A stretch of DNA of 6,847 bases, taken from the NCBI GenBank assembly GCA_017934845.1, contig JAGBIR010000070.1:1-6847 (forward strand), in the 5' to 3' direction. The first letter of the stretch is position 1; each line of letters begins with the position of its first letter. Shown here piece by piece: positions 1 to 6,075 of this stretch. This DNA comes from Alistipes sp. (GTDB lineage Bacteria; Bacteroidota; Bacteroidia; Bacteroidales; Rikenellaceae). The position numbers and the translations under genes are program-made. Under the pieces are notes generated by a model, which was given only the letters and a program-made list of their open reading frames with translations, did not search any database and was not told the origin of the DNA.

Positions 1-622
1 AGGCATCATAGTCGGCACCCGTCTGTGGCACGATTTCAATCTTCGAGATATCCTCGGCACGTAACTGCTGCACATATCGCACCAACTCCTCGCCCGAGAG
101 CCTTACCTCGCGGTCGTTGATATATACCTTCGTGCCGCTCGCGCCATTAATCGAAATCTCGTCGTCATCGACCCGCACGCCGGGTGACTGTTTCAGCAGC
201 TCCGTTCCATCCTTTCCAATGGCGGCAGCCGAGTTTGTCACATCCACTACAAAGCGGTCGGCCTCACGACGAATCATCGTTGCCTCGACCACCACCTCGT
301 CGATTGCCGTAGTCGATTGCTTAAGCGTAATATCGCCCAGATTGGTAACGCCCTTAATCTCGACCGAGCGTTGCACGCTCTCGTAGCCCACGAATTCAAC
401 CTCCAGCGTGTAAGCACCATCGGCAACCGTAAGCGAGAACGCTCCATCATTGTCGGTCGTGATTCCTGCCACTACATCATCGCCTCGCGATACGATTACC
501 GATGCGTAGCCGATTGTCTTACATGCATCATCGACCACGCGGCCCTGCAGCTTATCTCCGGCAGCCATAGCTACCGAAGATAGAGCCACGAAGAGCACTA
601 ATAAAGAGTAGAATTGTTTCAT
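1..622 (-). CDS. Outer-membrane beta-barrel (TonB-receptor-like) protein, N-terminal part; cut by window edge
   Basis: The gene starts at ATG 622-620 and stays open to the left edge, so 207 N-terminal residues are visible and the C-terminal barrel is missing. Residues 1-20 are a Sec signal peptide (MKQFYSLLVLFVALSSVAMA, cleavage probably after the AMA). Residues about 25-105 form a carboxypeptidase-regulatory-like beta-sandwich (LQGRVVDD, then GITTDNDGAFSL, YTLEVEFVGYES and ITLKQS). Residues about 108-207 begin with a TonB-box-like stretch (AIDEVVVEA) and continue as a plug-like domain with SPGVRVDDDEISINGASGTK, VYINDRE, LSGEEL and IEIVPQTGADYDA. This order is typical of Bacteroidetes proteins annotated as outer membrane beta-barrel family / TonB-dependent receptor. 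The substrate cannot be told; no SusD-like partner is visible, since its downstream side lies outside the window. It has its own promoter-like site and is separated from the upstream DUF2156-GNAT gene by 171 bases. Confidence 0.88.
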   Translation of the reverse strand, partial: MKQFYSLLVLFVALSSVAMAAGDKLQGRVVDDACKTIGYASVIVSRGDDVVAGITTDNDGAFSLTVADGAYTLEVEFVGYESVQRSVEIKGVTNLGDITLKQSTTAIDEVVVEATMIRREADRFVVDVTNSAAAIGKDGTELLKQSPGVRVDDDEISINGASGTKVYINDREVRLSGEELVRYVQQLRAEDISKIEIVPQTGADYDA

Positions 623-652
623 ATTGTTTGTTTGGTTTATTGTTTGGTAGTG

Positions 653-683
653 CAAATATAATCAACTTTTACTACTTTGCAAA
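653..683 (-). promoter_or_regulatory. Bacteroidetes-type promoter of the outer-membrane protein gene
   Basis: Read on the minus strand, TTTG (683-680) is followed after exactly 19 bases by TATATTTG (660-653). This matches the Bacteroidetes sigma-factor consensus TTTG / TAnnTTTG. The predicted transcript would begin near 646-648, leaving a leader of about 25 bases made of A/C-rich sequence (ACCAAACAAACAAT just before the ATG). There is no Shine-Dalgarno motif, as is usual in this phylum. A second TTTG at 688-685 gives a less favourable spacing of 24. Confidence 0.75.
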
Positions 684-691
684 ACAAAGTA
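673..691. repeat. 7-bp inverted repeat around the -33 element
   Basis: TACTTTG (673-679), five bases, then CAAAGTA (685-691) form a perfect 7-bp inverted repeat. It covers the -33 region of the promoter for the outer-membrane protein gene; the TTTG of that promoter lies partly in the central spacer. It could be an operator for a dimeric regulator or simply reflect AT-rich sequence. A terminator role is less likely: on the minus strand no T-run follows it, and on the plus strand there is no gene before it. Confidence 0.4.
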
Positions 692-744
692 CTAATTTTT
701 GCATATTTTTTTTATTACCTATATTTATATTTACAATAGTTCCA

Positions 745-759
745 TACCCAAATCGGGTA
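745..759 (-). terminator. Possible weak hairpin after the four-gene operon
   Basis: TACCC (745-749) and GGGTA (755-759) can pair as a 5-bp stem with a 5-base loop, 34 bases past the stop codon of the DUF2156-GNAT gene. On the minus strand no proper U-tract follows; the sequence is only AT-rich. It may be a weak terminator or processing site, or chance. It is the only GC-containing stem seen in this 171-base gap. Confidence 0.25.
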
Positions 760-793
760 CTAACCACATTTTTCAAACAAAAACATCGAAAGA

Positions 794-2185
794 TTACTTC
801 AATTCCAGCACCATTGCTCGGTCGAAGGCGGGATTTCCCGTACCAAAGTCGAAGCCATCGGAGAAGTCGAGCGCGTAGTCGGCATCGACAAATCCGAAGC
901 GCGCATAGAAATGCTTGAGCGACGATTGCGAAGGGATAAGCATAGCGGCACAATAACCTCGGCGGCGCATCTCGGCAAGAGCCTCCTCAACAACAGATGA
1001 GGAGAGGCCGCGCATACGAAAATCGGCATCGGTAGCCACGGCATACAGATAGCCCGTCGGGCCATAATCGGTCTGAAGTTCAACCACATAAGCCATCGAC
1101 ACCACCCTACCCTGCTCCTTGCGGCAGAAAAGATTTTCCGAGCGGTAAACGTCCGTAAAAAACATATCGACAAACTCGCGGCTGTCGCCAAACGTACGCT
1201 GCCACAGGTCACGACACTCTCTTTCGCGCTGCGTGAGGCTCACAACTCCCATCCTCTCCTGCTGGCGCACCGGATTATACGACTGTTTGGCGCGACGCAA
1301 ACCCGCAAGGCCCATATCCTCCTCGCGGTTCACATAGCGGTAGCCACGCTCAAGAAGATAGCGCGCAAAGAGGCGGTTTATCATCGGAAAGACACCCTCA
1401 TAAGCCGAATCGGCCTTCTCGGTATGGGTGCAAAATATCTCGTCATTGATTTTAGAGCCGTAGGTAAAGGCTGCAACATTACCATCCACAAGCAGCACCA
1501 AGCCCTCTATGCCCAGCTCCTTGTAGGCATCGAGCGTACGACGAATAGCCTGCTGCTCATCGCTCTCGCGGCAATCGAAATCGCCCACCTCGCCAGCATC
1601 ATCGGCCTTACGGCGTTGCCATCGGCACTCCAGCTGCAGGCACGCCTTGAAATCCTCTTCGGTGAGAGGCACTACCGACCATTTATAGAGTGACTCGAAA
1701 CGATTGACGTGATTTCGTTTGGGTTTGAATTTACTGCCCGCAAGTGTAGCAAGCTCTTCGACCGAATAGATATAGTCGCGATAGTCGGGATTGTTGCAAA
1801 AAGCGAAGCACTCCTCGCCGCGCGCCTCTTCATCGGAATAAGACTCGGCTGCCCACGCCTTAAAACGCTCCACCGTAGCCGCATCGGCACAGACCAGACG
1901 CAATCGCTCACCCACAGATTGGGTATGTGACTTCAAGGAGTCAAAAACCCGCTCCACACAGCCACCATCGCAAATCATATAGCCATTTTCGCCACTCTCG
2001 GGAAGAGTAAAACGCACCACAAGTTGCCCGCAGACCTCGGCCCACGATGTATGATAGAGCTGCTGCCACGCGTAAAGATTTGTAAAAGTATGGTCGCACA
2101 TTGGCGCAGTACTGCCTCTAAGCAGAGTATCAACAGCCTGCTTATCGCTGAGTTGCAGCGGTCGAAACGCTATCTCTAACATCAT
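794..2185 (-). CDS. DUF2156 (MprF C-terminal-like) domain fused to a GNAT acetyltransferase
   Basis: The protein has 463 residues, with no signal peptide or membrane segment, so it is likely cytoplasmic. Residues about 5-305 match the Bacteroidetes DUF2156 / phosphatidylglycerol-lysyltransferase C-terminal-like family: FRPLQLSDKQAVDTLL at 7-22, CDHTFTNLYAW at 30-40, DYIYSVEELATLAGSKFKPK at 137-156, and NREEDMGLAGLRRAKQSYNP at 286-305. Residues about 311-463 form an additional GNAT domain: an N-terminal helix region, then YLYAVATDADFRMRGLSSSV (379-398, motif A; the acetyl-CoA loop reads RMRGLS instead of the common RGxGxG/A) and FYARFGF (426-432). The start is one of two adjacent ATGs (2185 or 2182), supported because the conserved FRPL segment follows at once. 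It overlaps the upstream LTA-synthase-like gene by 44 bases in another frame, suggesting translational coupling. Family members such as MprF transfer amino acids from tRNA to lipid; whether this one does so is unknown. There is no flippase domain. Confidence 0.85.
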   Translation of the reverse strand: MMLEIAFRPLQLSDKQAVDTLLRGSTAPMCDHTFTNLYAWQQLYHTSWAEVCGQLVVRFTLPESGENGYMICDGGCVERVFDSLKSHTQSVGERLRLVCADAATVERFKAWAAESYSDEEARGEECFAFCNNPDYRDYIYSVEELATLAGSKFKPKRNHVNRFESLYKWSVVPLTEEDFKACLQLECRWQRRKADDAGEVGDFDCRESDEQQAIRRTLDAYKELGIEGLVLLVDGNVAAFTYGSKINDEIFCTHTEKADSAYEGVFPMINRLFARYLLERGYRYVNREEDMGLAGLRRAKQSYNPVRQQERMGVVSLTQRERECRDLWQRTFGDSREFVDMFFTDVYRSENLFCRKEQGRVVSMAYVVELQTDYGPTGYLYAVATDADFRMRGLSSSVVEEALAEMRRRGYCAAMLIPSQSSLKHFYARFGFVDADYALDFSDGFDFGTGNPAFDRAMVLELK

Positions 2186-4109
2186 AGTCCTTATTCTCTA
2201 CACGACTGTAATAGCTCTGAATCAGGGCCTTCAGGCGCATCTCCACGCTCGATAAATCGACTTCGCCTACCAAGTTTCGCTCGTGGAAGGTATCGTCCAA
2301 CGCGTAAACGCCAATTATCTGTTTCTCGTCGAAACGCACCAAATAATCGTCCATAACAATTTGGAAGGCGTTATTGTCGTACATCGGAGCAAATGGTTGC
2401 TCGACACTCTCTTGGAACAAGTCGCGACCAAAGGCGAAATAGGGTTTCTCATTGCCCAACAGGCCCAATAGCGTAGGCATAATATCGATTTGCGACACCA
2501 CTCCGCGATGCTCACCCACCAAGTCACTCTCGGGTGCATAAATCAAGCCAAAGATATGATAATCGCCTGGCGAACGTCGGCACTTCTCCGAAAACTTCTC
2601 GCTCGATACGTGGTCGGCAACAAATACAAAAATCGTATTCCTAAACCACTCATCATCGCAGTGTCGCTCGAAGAATTTTCTAAACGCATCATCCACATAA
2701 CCAACACACTGATGGTTTGGCGTCAAGCCCTTTGGATACTTTCCTTCATACTCCGAAGGAATGACGAACGGGTGGTGCGACGTAAGGGTAAACATAGTCG
2801 AGAAGAATGGCTGCTTGGCCTGAGAAAGCTCCTCGCCCATATAATTCAGGAATTTTTCATCCCAAATACCCCAATAGCCATCAAAATCGCCCGAGCCGTG
2901 GCGCGCCTCGTAATCCTCGCGGCTAAACAACTTCTCGATACCCGTCTGACGCGCATAAGCTCCGAAGCCCATCGATCCGTGATCCGAGCCACAGAAGAAC
3001 ATCGTCTCATAACCCTGCTCCTTGAGCATAGCGGGCAGCGGTCGCATCTCGGCCAACGATTGTGGCATCAGCACAAAAGGCGATTTGAACGAAGGTATTG
3101 AACTCCACACCGACGGCAGAGCCTGAATCGAGCGTTTGCCGTTGGCATACATATTATAAAATGTATAGCTGTGCTGCATCAACGTGTCAAAAAACGGCGT
3201 ATAGCCCTGCTGCTCGGCACCCTCATACAGATCGGGGCGCAAACGTGCAGAGTGCTCGGCCGAGAAGCTCTCCATAATAAATATCACCACGTTGCGACCC
3301 TTAAGTGGCGAAGCCTGCTCGCTTGCTGCGGGATAGTGTTCGGGAGAGTATATCGCATCGAGCTGTTCCGGCTCGAAATACTTTTCGTAATGGAGTTTTC
3401 CGCTCGACGATATTGTTCGTAAGATAGAGAAAGGATTGCTCAAAATCATCGTAGCGCGCGCATTATCGGCCGTATAGAGTGTTGCATTTGAGATTGTAAT
3501 CGGACGAGTCATCTTGGTAAATCCGCCTCGCACGCCACCAATGGTCAGAGCAACAACAAGGAGCATAAAGAGTAGATTACCAACATAGTACCACGCGCCC
3601 TGCAACAACGCCTGCGGACGCAACCTACGTCGATAACCGACCGCAAGCAACACAATCAGAGCCACACCCACAAGCACCATATACCAATTCTCGGCAGCAA
3701 ATTTCAGCACCAGCTGTAACGAATTGTCGTTGTCGGCAAAGAAGATTTCGTCGGCCGAGAAACGCTTTTGCGTATAACGGAAATAGATTGCGTCCGATAG
3801 GTTTATAGCAACGAGCAGCACCGAATTTACAACAACATAATACCAATACATCACACTCTGCCACCAACTCTTCTCGCGCAGATGCAGAGGTACAACCGAG
3901 AGCAGAATAAAAAGCGCATTGGCATAGAGAATCGAGACGGTATCAAACTTCATTGAGCCACACAAAAGACTCCAAATCTCATCTGCAGGGAGTGCGCCAA
4001 TGAGCGGTTCGTTATAGAGATAAAATACCACACGGCAGAGCATCAACACAATGTAAAGCAGCAAGATGCGCCACACAAGCAACATGGAGTGAGTTCTGAA
4101 AAACCTCAT
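2142..4109 (-). CDS. LTA synthase-like membrane sulfatase/phosphotransferase
   Basis: The product is 655 residues if started at ATG 4109, one base after the rlmH stop. An in-frame ATG at 4172 would add 21 residues that merely read through rlmH and do not look like a membrane N-terminus. Five membrane segments are visible (about 9-33, 60-77, 84-108, 142-159, 173-193), followed by a large extracytoplasmic alkaline-phosphatase/sulfatase domain. Expected metal and active-site residues are present: VVIFIMESFS (Glu280), YANGKRS (nucleophile position, Ser327), TLTSHHPF (His445) and VFVADH (Asp499-His500). Their order and spacing follow the LtaS/OpgB family, where E, T, H and DH bind manganese and carry the phosphoryl intermediate. 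FCGSDHGSMGF and GYWGIWDEKF are also typical of the family. Enzymes of this family move phosphoglycerol or phosphoethanolamine onto cell-surface glycans or lipids; the substrate here is unknown, and true lipoteichoic acid is not expected in Bacteroidetes. Confidence 0.88.
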   Translation of the reverse strand: MRFFRTHSMLLVWRILLLYIVLMLCRVVFYLYNEPLIGALPADEIWSLLCGSMKFDTVSILYANALFILLSVVPLHLREKSWWQSVMYWYYVVVNSVLLVAINLSDAIYFRYTQKRFSADEIFFADNDNSLQLVLKFAAENWYMVLVGVALIVLLAVGYRRRLRPQALLQGAWYYVGNLLFMLLVVALTIGGVRGGFTKMTRPITISNATLYTADNARATMILSNPFSILRTISSSGKLHYEKYFEPEQLDAIYSPEHYPAASEQASPLKGRNVVIFIMESFSAEHSARLRPDLYEGAEQQGYTPFFDTLMQHSYTFYNMYANGKRSIQALPSVWSSIPSFKSPFVLMPQSLAEMRPLPAMLKEQGYETMFFCGSDHGSMGFGAYARQTGIEKLFSREDYEARHGSGDFDGYWGIWDEKFLNYMGEELSQAKQPFFSTMFTLTSHHPFVIPSEYEGKYPKGLTPNHQCVGYVDDAFRKFFERHCDDEWFRNTIFVFVADHVSSEKFSEKCRRSPGDYHIFGLIYAPESDLVGEHRGVVSQIDIMPTLLGLLGNEKPYFAFGRDLFQESVEQPFAPMYDNNAFQIVMDDYLVRFDEKQIIGVYALDDTFHERNLVGEVDLSSVEMRLKALIQSYYSRVENKDYDVRDSVSTAATQR

Positions 4110-4110
4110 T

Positions 4111-4584
4111 TTATTCGTGATGATATGGTTCGTTATGCAAAATCGTAAAGGCTCGATATAGTTGCTCGGCAAAGATAGCTCGCACGATCTGATGCGAAAA
4201 GGTCATCTTCGAGAGCGAAATCTTCTGATCGGCACGCGCATACACCTCGTCGGAAAAGCCATAAGGGCCACCAATAACCAGCACCAGGCGTTTTACGCCC
4301 GAGAGCATTCGTTTTTGGAGCCACTGCGAGAACTCCATCGATGTATATTGCGCTCCGCGCTCATCCATCAGCACCAGAAAATCGCCCTCGCCTATATTTT
4401 TCAATATCGCCTCGCCCTCCAGCTGTTTCTGGCGCGCGGCAGCCATATTGCGGGTATTGCGCACATCGGCAAGCGTAGTCATCGAGAATTTGCAATAGCG
4501 GTTTATGCGCTTGGCATACATCGCTACCAACGCCTCAACCTCCGCAGAATCGGTCTTGCCGACCACTATCAACTCGATATTCAT
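4111..4584 (-). CDS. rlmH: 23S rRNA (pseudouridine1915-N3)-methyltransferase RlmH
   Basis: RlmH is a SPOUT-fold methyltransferase that uses S-adenosylmethionine to methylate pseudouridine 1915 in helix 69 of 23S rRNA on the assembled ribosome. The product is 157 residues, the normal family length. Signature segments are MNIELIVVGK at 1-10, LMDERG at 72-77, the knot SAM-binding loop VIGGPYGF at 103-110, and the C-terminal SLSKMTFSHQIVRAIFAEQL and YRAFTI, ending in the family-typical PYHHE. The start at ATG 4584 is chosen over ATG 4608 because the latter adds eight residues (MEQRYRVA) that overlap the upstream gene and are not family-like. It lies 2 bases after the stop of the GH2-like gene and 1 base before the LTA-synthase-like start, so it must be co-transcribed with both. 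Confidence 0.95.
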   Translation of the reverse strand: MNIELIVVGKTDSAEVEALVAMYAKRINRYCKFSMTTLADVRNTRNMAAARQKQLEGEAILKNIGEGDFLVLMDERGAQYTSMEFSQWLQKRMLSGVKRLVLVIGGPYGFSDEVYARADQKISLSKMTFSHQIVRAIFAEQLYRAFTILHNEPYHHE

Positions 4585-4586
4585 CG

Positions 4587-5894
4587 CTACTCGATATCGC
4601 TGTTCCACTCACCCGCAGCACCCTCATAAATTACAGGACGCAGAGGCTCAACAGATTTCAACCACTGATAAGCCTTATACATATTGTAGCCATTGCCCGA
4701 ATCCTTACCGCCCAAAGCGAAGCCAATGACGCACGAGAAGTTACGCGAACGGTAGTACATCGCCTTCACACGCTTGAGATACTCGTCAGCAAGCGCAGGG
4801 TCATTCGAGGGAGTTCCGCCCACTTTGCGATCGTCACCCGATGCTGCATTGATATTGGCACGGTCGATAACATACACTCCCGCCTTGTCGCAAGCCTCGT
4901 AGAACCATTTTGGTTGCGGGAAATCGGGGCAAACTGTATTGTATCCCTCCTTCTTTATTTGAGCCAACGCGGCCGCAGTTGTCTTTGCATCGGCCAAAGC
5001 ATTGAAATGCTCCTTCTTTTTGAGGTTCAGCTCTTTATCAAATCGGCAAATCTTACCATCGACCATCTCCGTACGGCCAAAGCCAACCTTGAATGGAATA
5101 TACTCCCACAACATTCCGTTACGCTTTACATAGAGCGTAATTTTATAGAGCGGAGACTTTCCGTCGCCCCACTTATAATCGTAGGCGTGATAGATAAACG
5201 GGCGGAAACGCAACGTATCGCTACTGCGGCCCTCGATCTCCAACTCATTTACACTATACTCCATCAATTTACCCTTCGGGTCGTAGATATCGTAACCAAT
5301 CTGAATTGTCTCGGGATAGTTAAAATCGTTAGCCGCCACAACTCTCAAATCGAGGCGTGCGAAGCTGCGCGTTGAGTCGGGACGCAACTCCACCACATAA
5401 TCGCGCACAGCCAGACGACGCTGCGCAAAGATGTGACAGCCCGCAAACTGCTTTGTTTTGGGCAACTCAACACCCTGCTGCAACTGCGGTGTACGGCTCG
5501 TTCTTACGGCCACCACGACCTCGTTATTTCCCTGACGCAGGAATGGTGAAATCATAAAATCGGCAGGCGTAAACGGATCTTCAACTTCGGCTGCTATCTG
5601 ATTATTAACCAGCACAGTATATGCACCTCCAACATTCTCCAAATGCAGGAAAACATTGTAGTCGTTGAGCGACGAATCCATATCTACATTTTGCAGAAAA
5701 CGCTCCTCGCCGGCCGATGCGACCAGCAACTGCGGAGCAAACTCAACATAGCGGGCAATACCCGAGCGATTATCCGCCACAGCATCCTCGCGCTTGTCGT
5801 AAGTGATGAACTCCGAACGGAAGATTCTGGCATCCTGTGCCACAACCGAAATTATAGAAAAAAGGGCTACGCCCAACAGCAAAAACTTCTTCAT
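4587..5894 (-). CDS. Secreted glycoside hydrolase family 2-like protein, catalytic residues lost (predicted pseudoenzyme)
   Basis: The product is 435 residues with a Sec signal peptide (MKKFLLLGVALFSIISVVA, then QDARIF); no lipobox cysteine is seen. Residues about 50-165 resemble the GH2 sugar-binding jelly roll (NVFLHLENVGGAYTVLVNNQ, PFLRQGNNEVVVAVRTS). Residues about 170-270 resemble the immunoglobulin-like domain, and about 270-435 the first half of the TIM barrel (GFGRTEMVDGK, WFYEACDKAGVYVID, EYLKRVKAMYYRSRNFSCVI, WLKSVEPLRPVIYEG). Against the known GH2 motifs, DEANIE is DRANIN (344-349), the SHYP-type segment is PDFPQ, and the acid/base motif W-S-L-G-N-E-S-G reads FALGGKDSG (392-400), so the catalytic Glu is absent. 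The protein ends just after VIYEG, before the position of the GH2 nucleophile. The ORF is intact and its stop sits 2 bases before rlmH, so it looks like a settled non-catalytic protein rather than a fresh fragment. It may bind glycans in the periplasm or at the surface; this is inference. Confidence 0.8.
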   Translation of the reverse strand: MKKFLLLGVALFSIISVVAQDARIFRSEFITYDKREDAVADNRSGIARYVEFAPQLLVASAGEERFLQNVDMDSSLNDYNVFLHLENVGGAYTVLVNNQIAAEVEDPFTPADFMISPFLRQGNNEVVVAVRTSRTPQLQQGVELPKTKQFAGCHIFAQRRLAVRDYVVELRPDSTRSFARLDLRVVAANDFNYPETIQIGYDIYDPKGKLMEYSVNELEIEGRSSDTLRFRPFIYHAYDYKWGDGKSPLYKITLYVKRNGMLWEYIPFKVGFGRTEMVDGKICRFDKELNLKKKEHFNALADAKTTAAALAQIKKEGYNTVCPDFPQPKWFYEACDKAGVYVIDRANINAASGDDRKVGGTPSNDPALADEYLKRVKAMYYRSRNFSCVIGFALGGKDSGNGYNMYKAYQWLKSVEPLRPVIYEGAAGEWNSDIE

Positions 5895-5955
5895 AGCGAA
5901 CTATTAATTATTTCCAACGGTGCTATCGGCGCAAAATAAGGCTCCACACCATCTG

Positions 5956-5986
5956 CAAAGGTACTTTTTTTTTGATAAATATCAAA
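5956..5986 (-). promoter_or_regulatory. Bacteroidetes-type promoter of the GH2-like/rlmH/LTA-synthase-like/DUF2156 operon
   Basis: On the minus strand, TTTG (5986-5983), 19 bases, then TACCTTTG (5963-5956) fit the TTTG / TAnnTTTG consensus exactly. Transcription should start around 5949-5952, giving a leader of about 55 bases before ATG 5894. No other good promoter was seen inside the tightly packed genes that follow, so this one probably drives all four. Its -33 box is one end of the palindrome at 5971-5986. Confidence 0.78.
5971..5986. repeat. 16-bp palindrome holding both divergent -33 boxes
   Basis: TTTGATA-AA-TATCAAA is a perfect 7-bp inverted repeat with a 2-base centre. Its left end (5971-5974) is the plus-strand -33 TTTG for asnS, and its right end (5983-5986) is the minus-strand -33 TTTG for the operon. 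The symmetry therefore follows partly from sharing -33 elements, but the extra GATA/TATC bases are also symmetric, so it may be an operator. Confidence 0.6.
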
Positions 5987-6002
5987 TTATTGCCTATCTT
6001 TG
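5971..6002 (+). promoter_or_regulatory. Bacteroidetes-type promoter of asnS
   Basis: TTTG (5971-5974), 20 bases, then TATCTTTG (5995-6002) match the phylum consensus TTTG / TAnnTTTG. The predicted start of transcription is near 6007-6010, leaving a leader of about 60 bases before ATG 6072. The site overlaps the opposing operon promoter by 16 bases, so two polymerases could not occupy both at once. Confidence 0.78.
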
Positions 6003-6009
6003 TGAGTTG

Positions 6010-6075
6010 ATGACGGCTTATGCCGTAAGGATTATTTCGACAAGTAGAAAATTAACATATAAATTACGATTATGA
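6010..6075 (+). CDS. Possible 21-codon upstream ORF overlapping the asnS start
   Basis: An ATG at 6010-6012, about where transcription is predicted to start, opens a 21-codon frame ([20 protein letters not shown] and a final L). Its TGA (6073-6075) overlaps the asnS ATG as ATGA. Such an overlap would allow translational coupling. There are no Asn codons, so it is not a classical asparagine attenuator, and the ATG has almost no leader in front of it. It may be chance; only the exact ATGA junction makes it worth listing. Confidence 0.2.
   Translation: MTAYAVRIISTSRKLTYKLRL
6013..6026 (+). other. Small hairpin in the asnS leader
   Basis: ACGGC (6013-6017), TTAT, GCCGT (6022-6026) form a perfect 5-bp stem with a 4-base loop, very close to the predicted 5' end of the asnS transcript. 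No U-tract follows, so it is not an intrinsic terminator. It could stabilise the 5' end of the message. Confidence 0.35.

Noticed and set aside
673..715. Plus-strand intrinsic terminator (inverted repeat followed by T-run at 706-713)
   Set aside because: No plus-strand gene precedes it, the stem is AT-rich, and the T-run is about 14 bases away from the stem.
2490..3101. 203-codon plus-strand open frame
   Set aside because: It lies wholly antisense to the sulfatase domain of the LTA-synthase-like gene, is rich in basic residues with no recognisable motif, and has no promoter; a shadow frame.
4110..4172. Upstream ATG (4172) extending the LTA-synthase-like protein by 21 residues
   Set aside because: The extra residues read the end of rlmH in another frame and are unlike a membrane protein start; ATG 4109, one base after the rlmH stop, gives the normal family N-terminus.
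4585..4608. Upstream ATG (4608) extending RlmH by eight residues
   Set aside because: It overlaps the GH2-like coding end, and MNIELIVVGK at ATG 4584 is the family start and gives the usual length of 157.
4162..4629. 155-codon plus-strand open frame
   Set aside because: It is antisense to rlmH, whose protein signature is unmistakable, and shows no family motifs of its own.
4587..5894. Calling the GH2-like gene an active beta-galactosidase
   Set aside because: The acid/base Glu and the DEANIE and SHYP-type motifs are replaced, and the protein stops before the nucleophile region.
6003..6071. T-box or amino-acid attenuator in the asnS leader
   Set aside because: The leader is only about 60 bases, has no T-box-like conserved sequence, no terminator hairpin with U-tract, and the short frame has no Asn codons.
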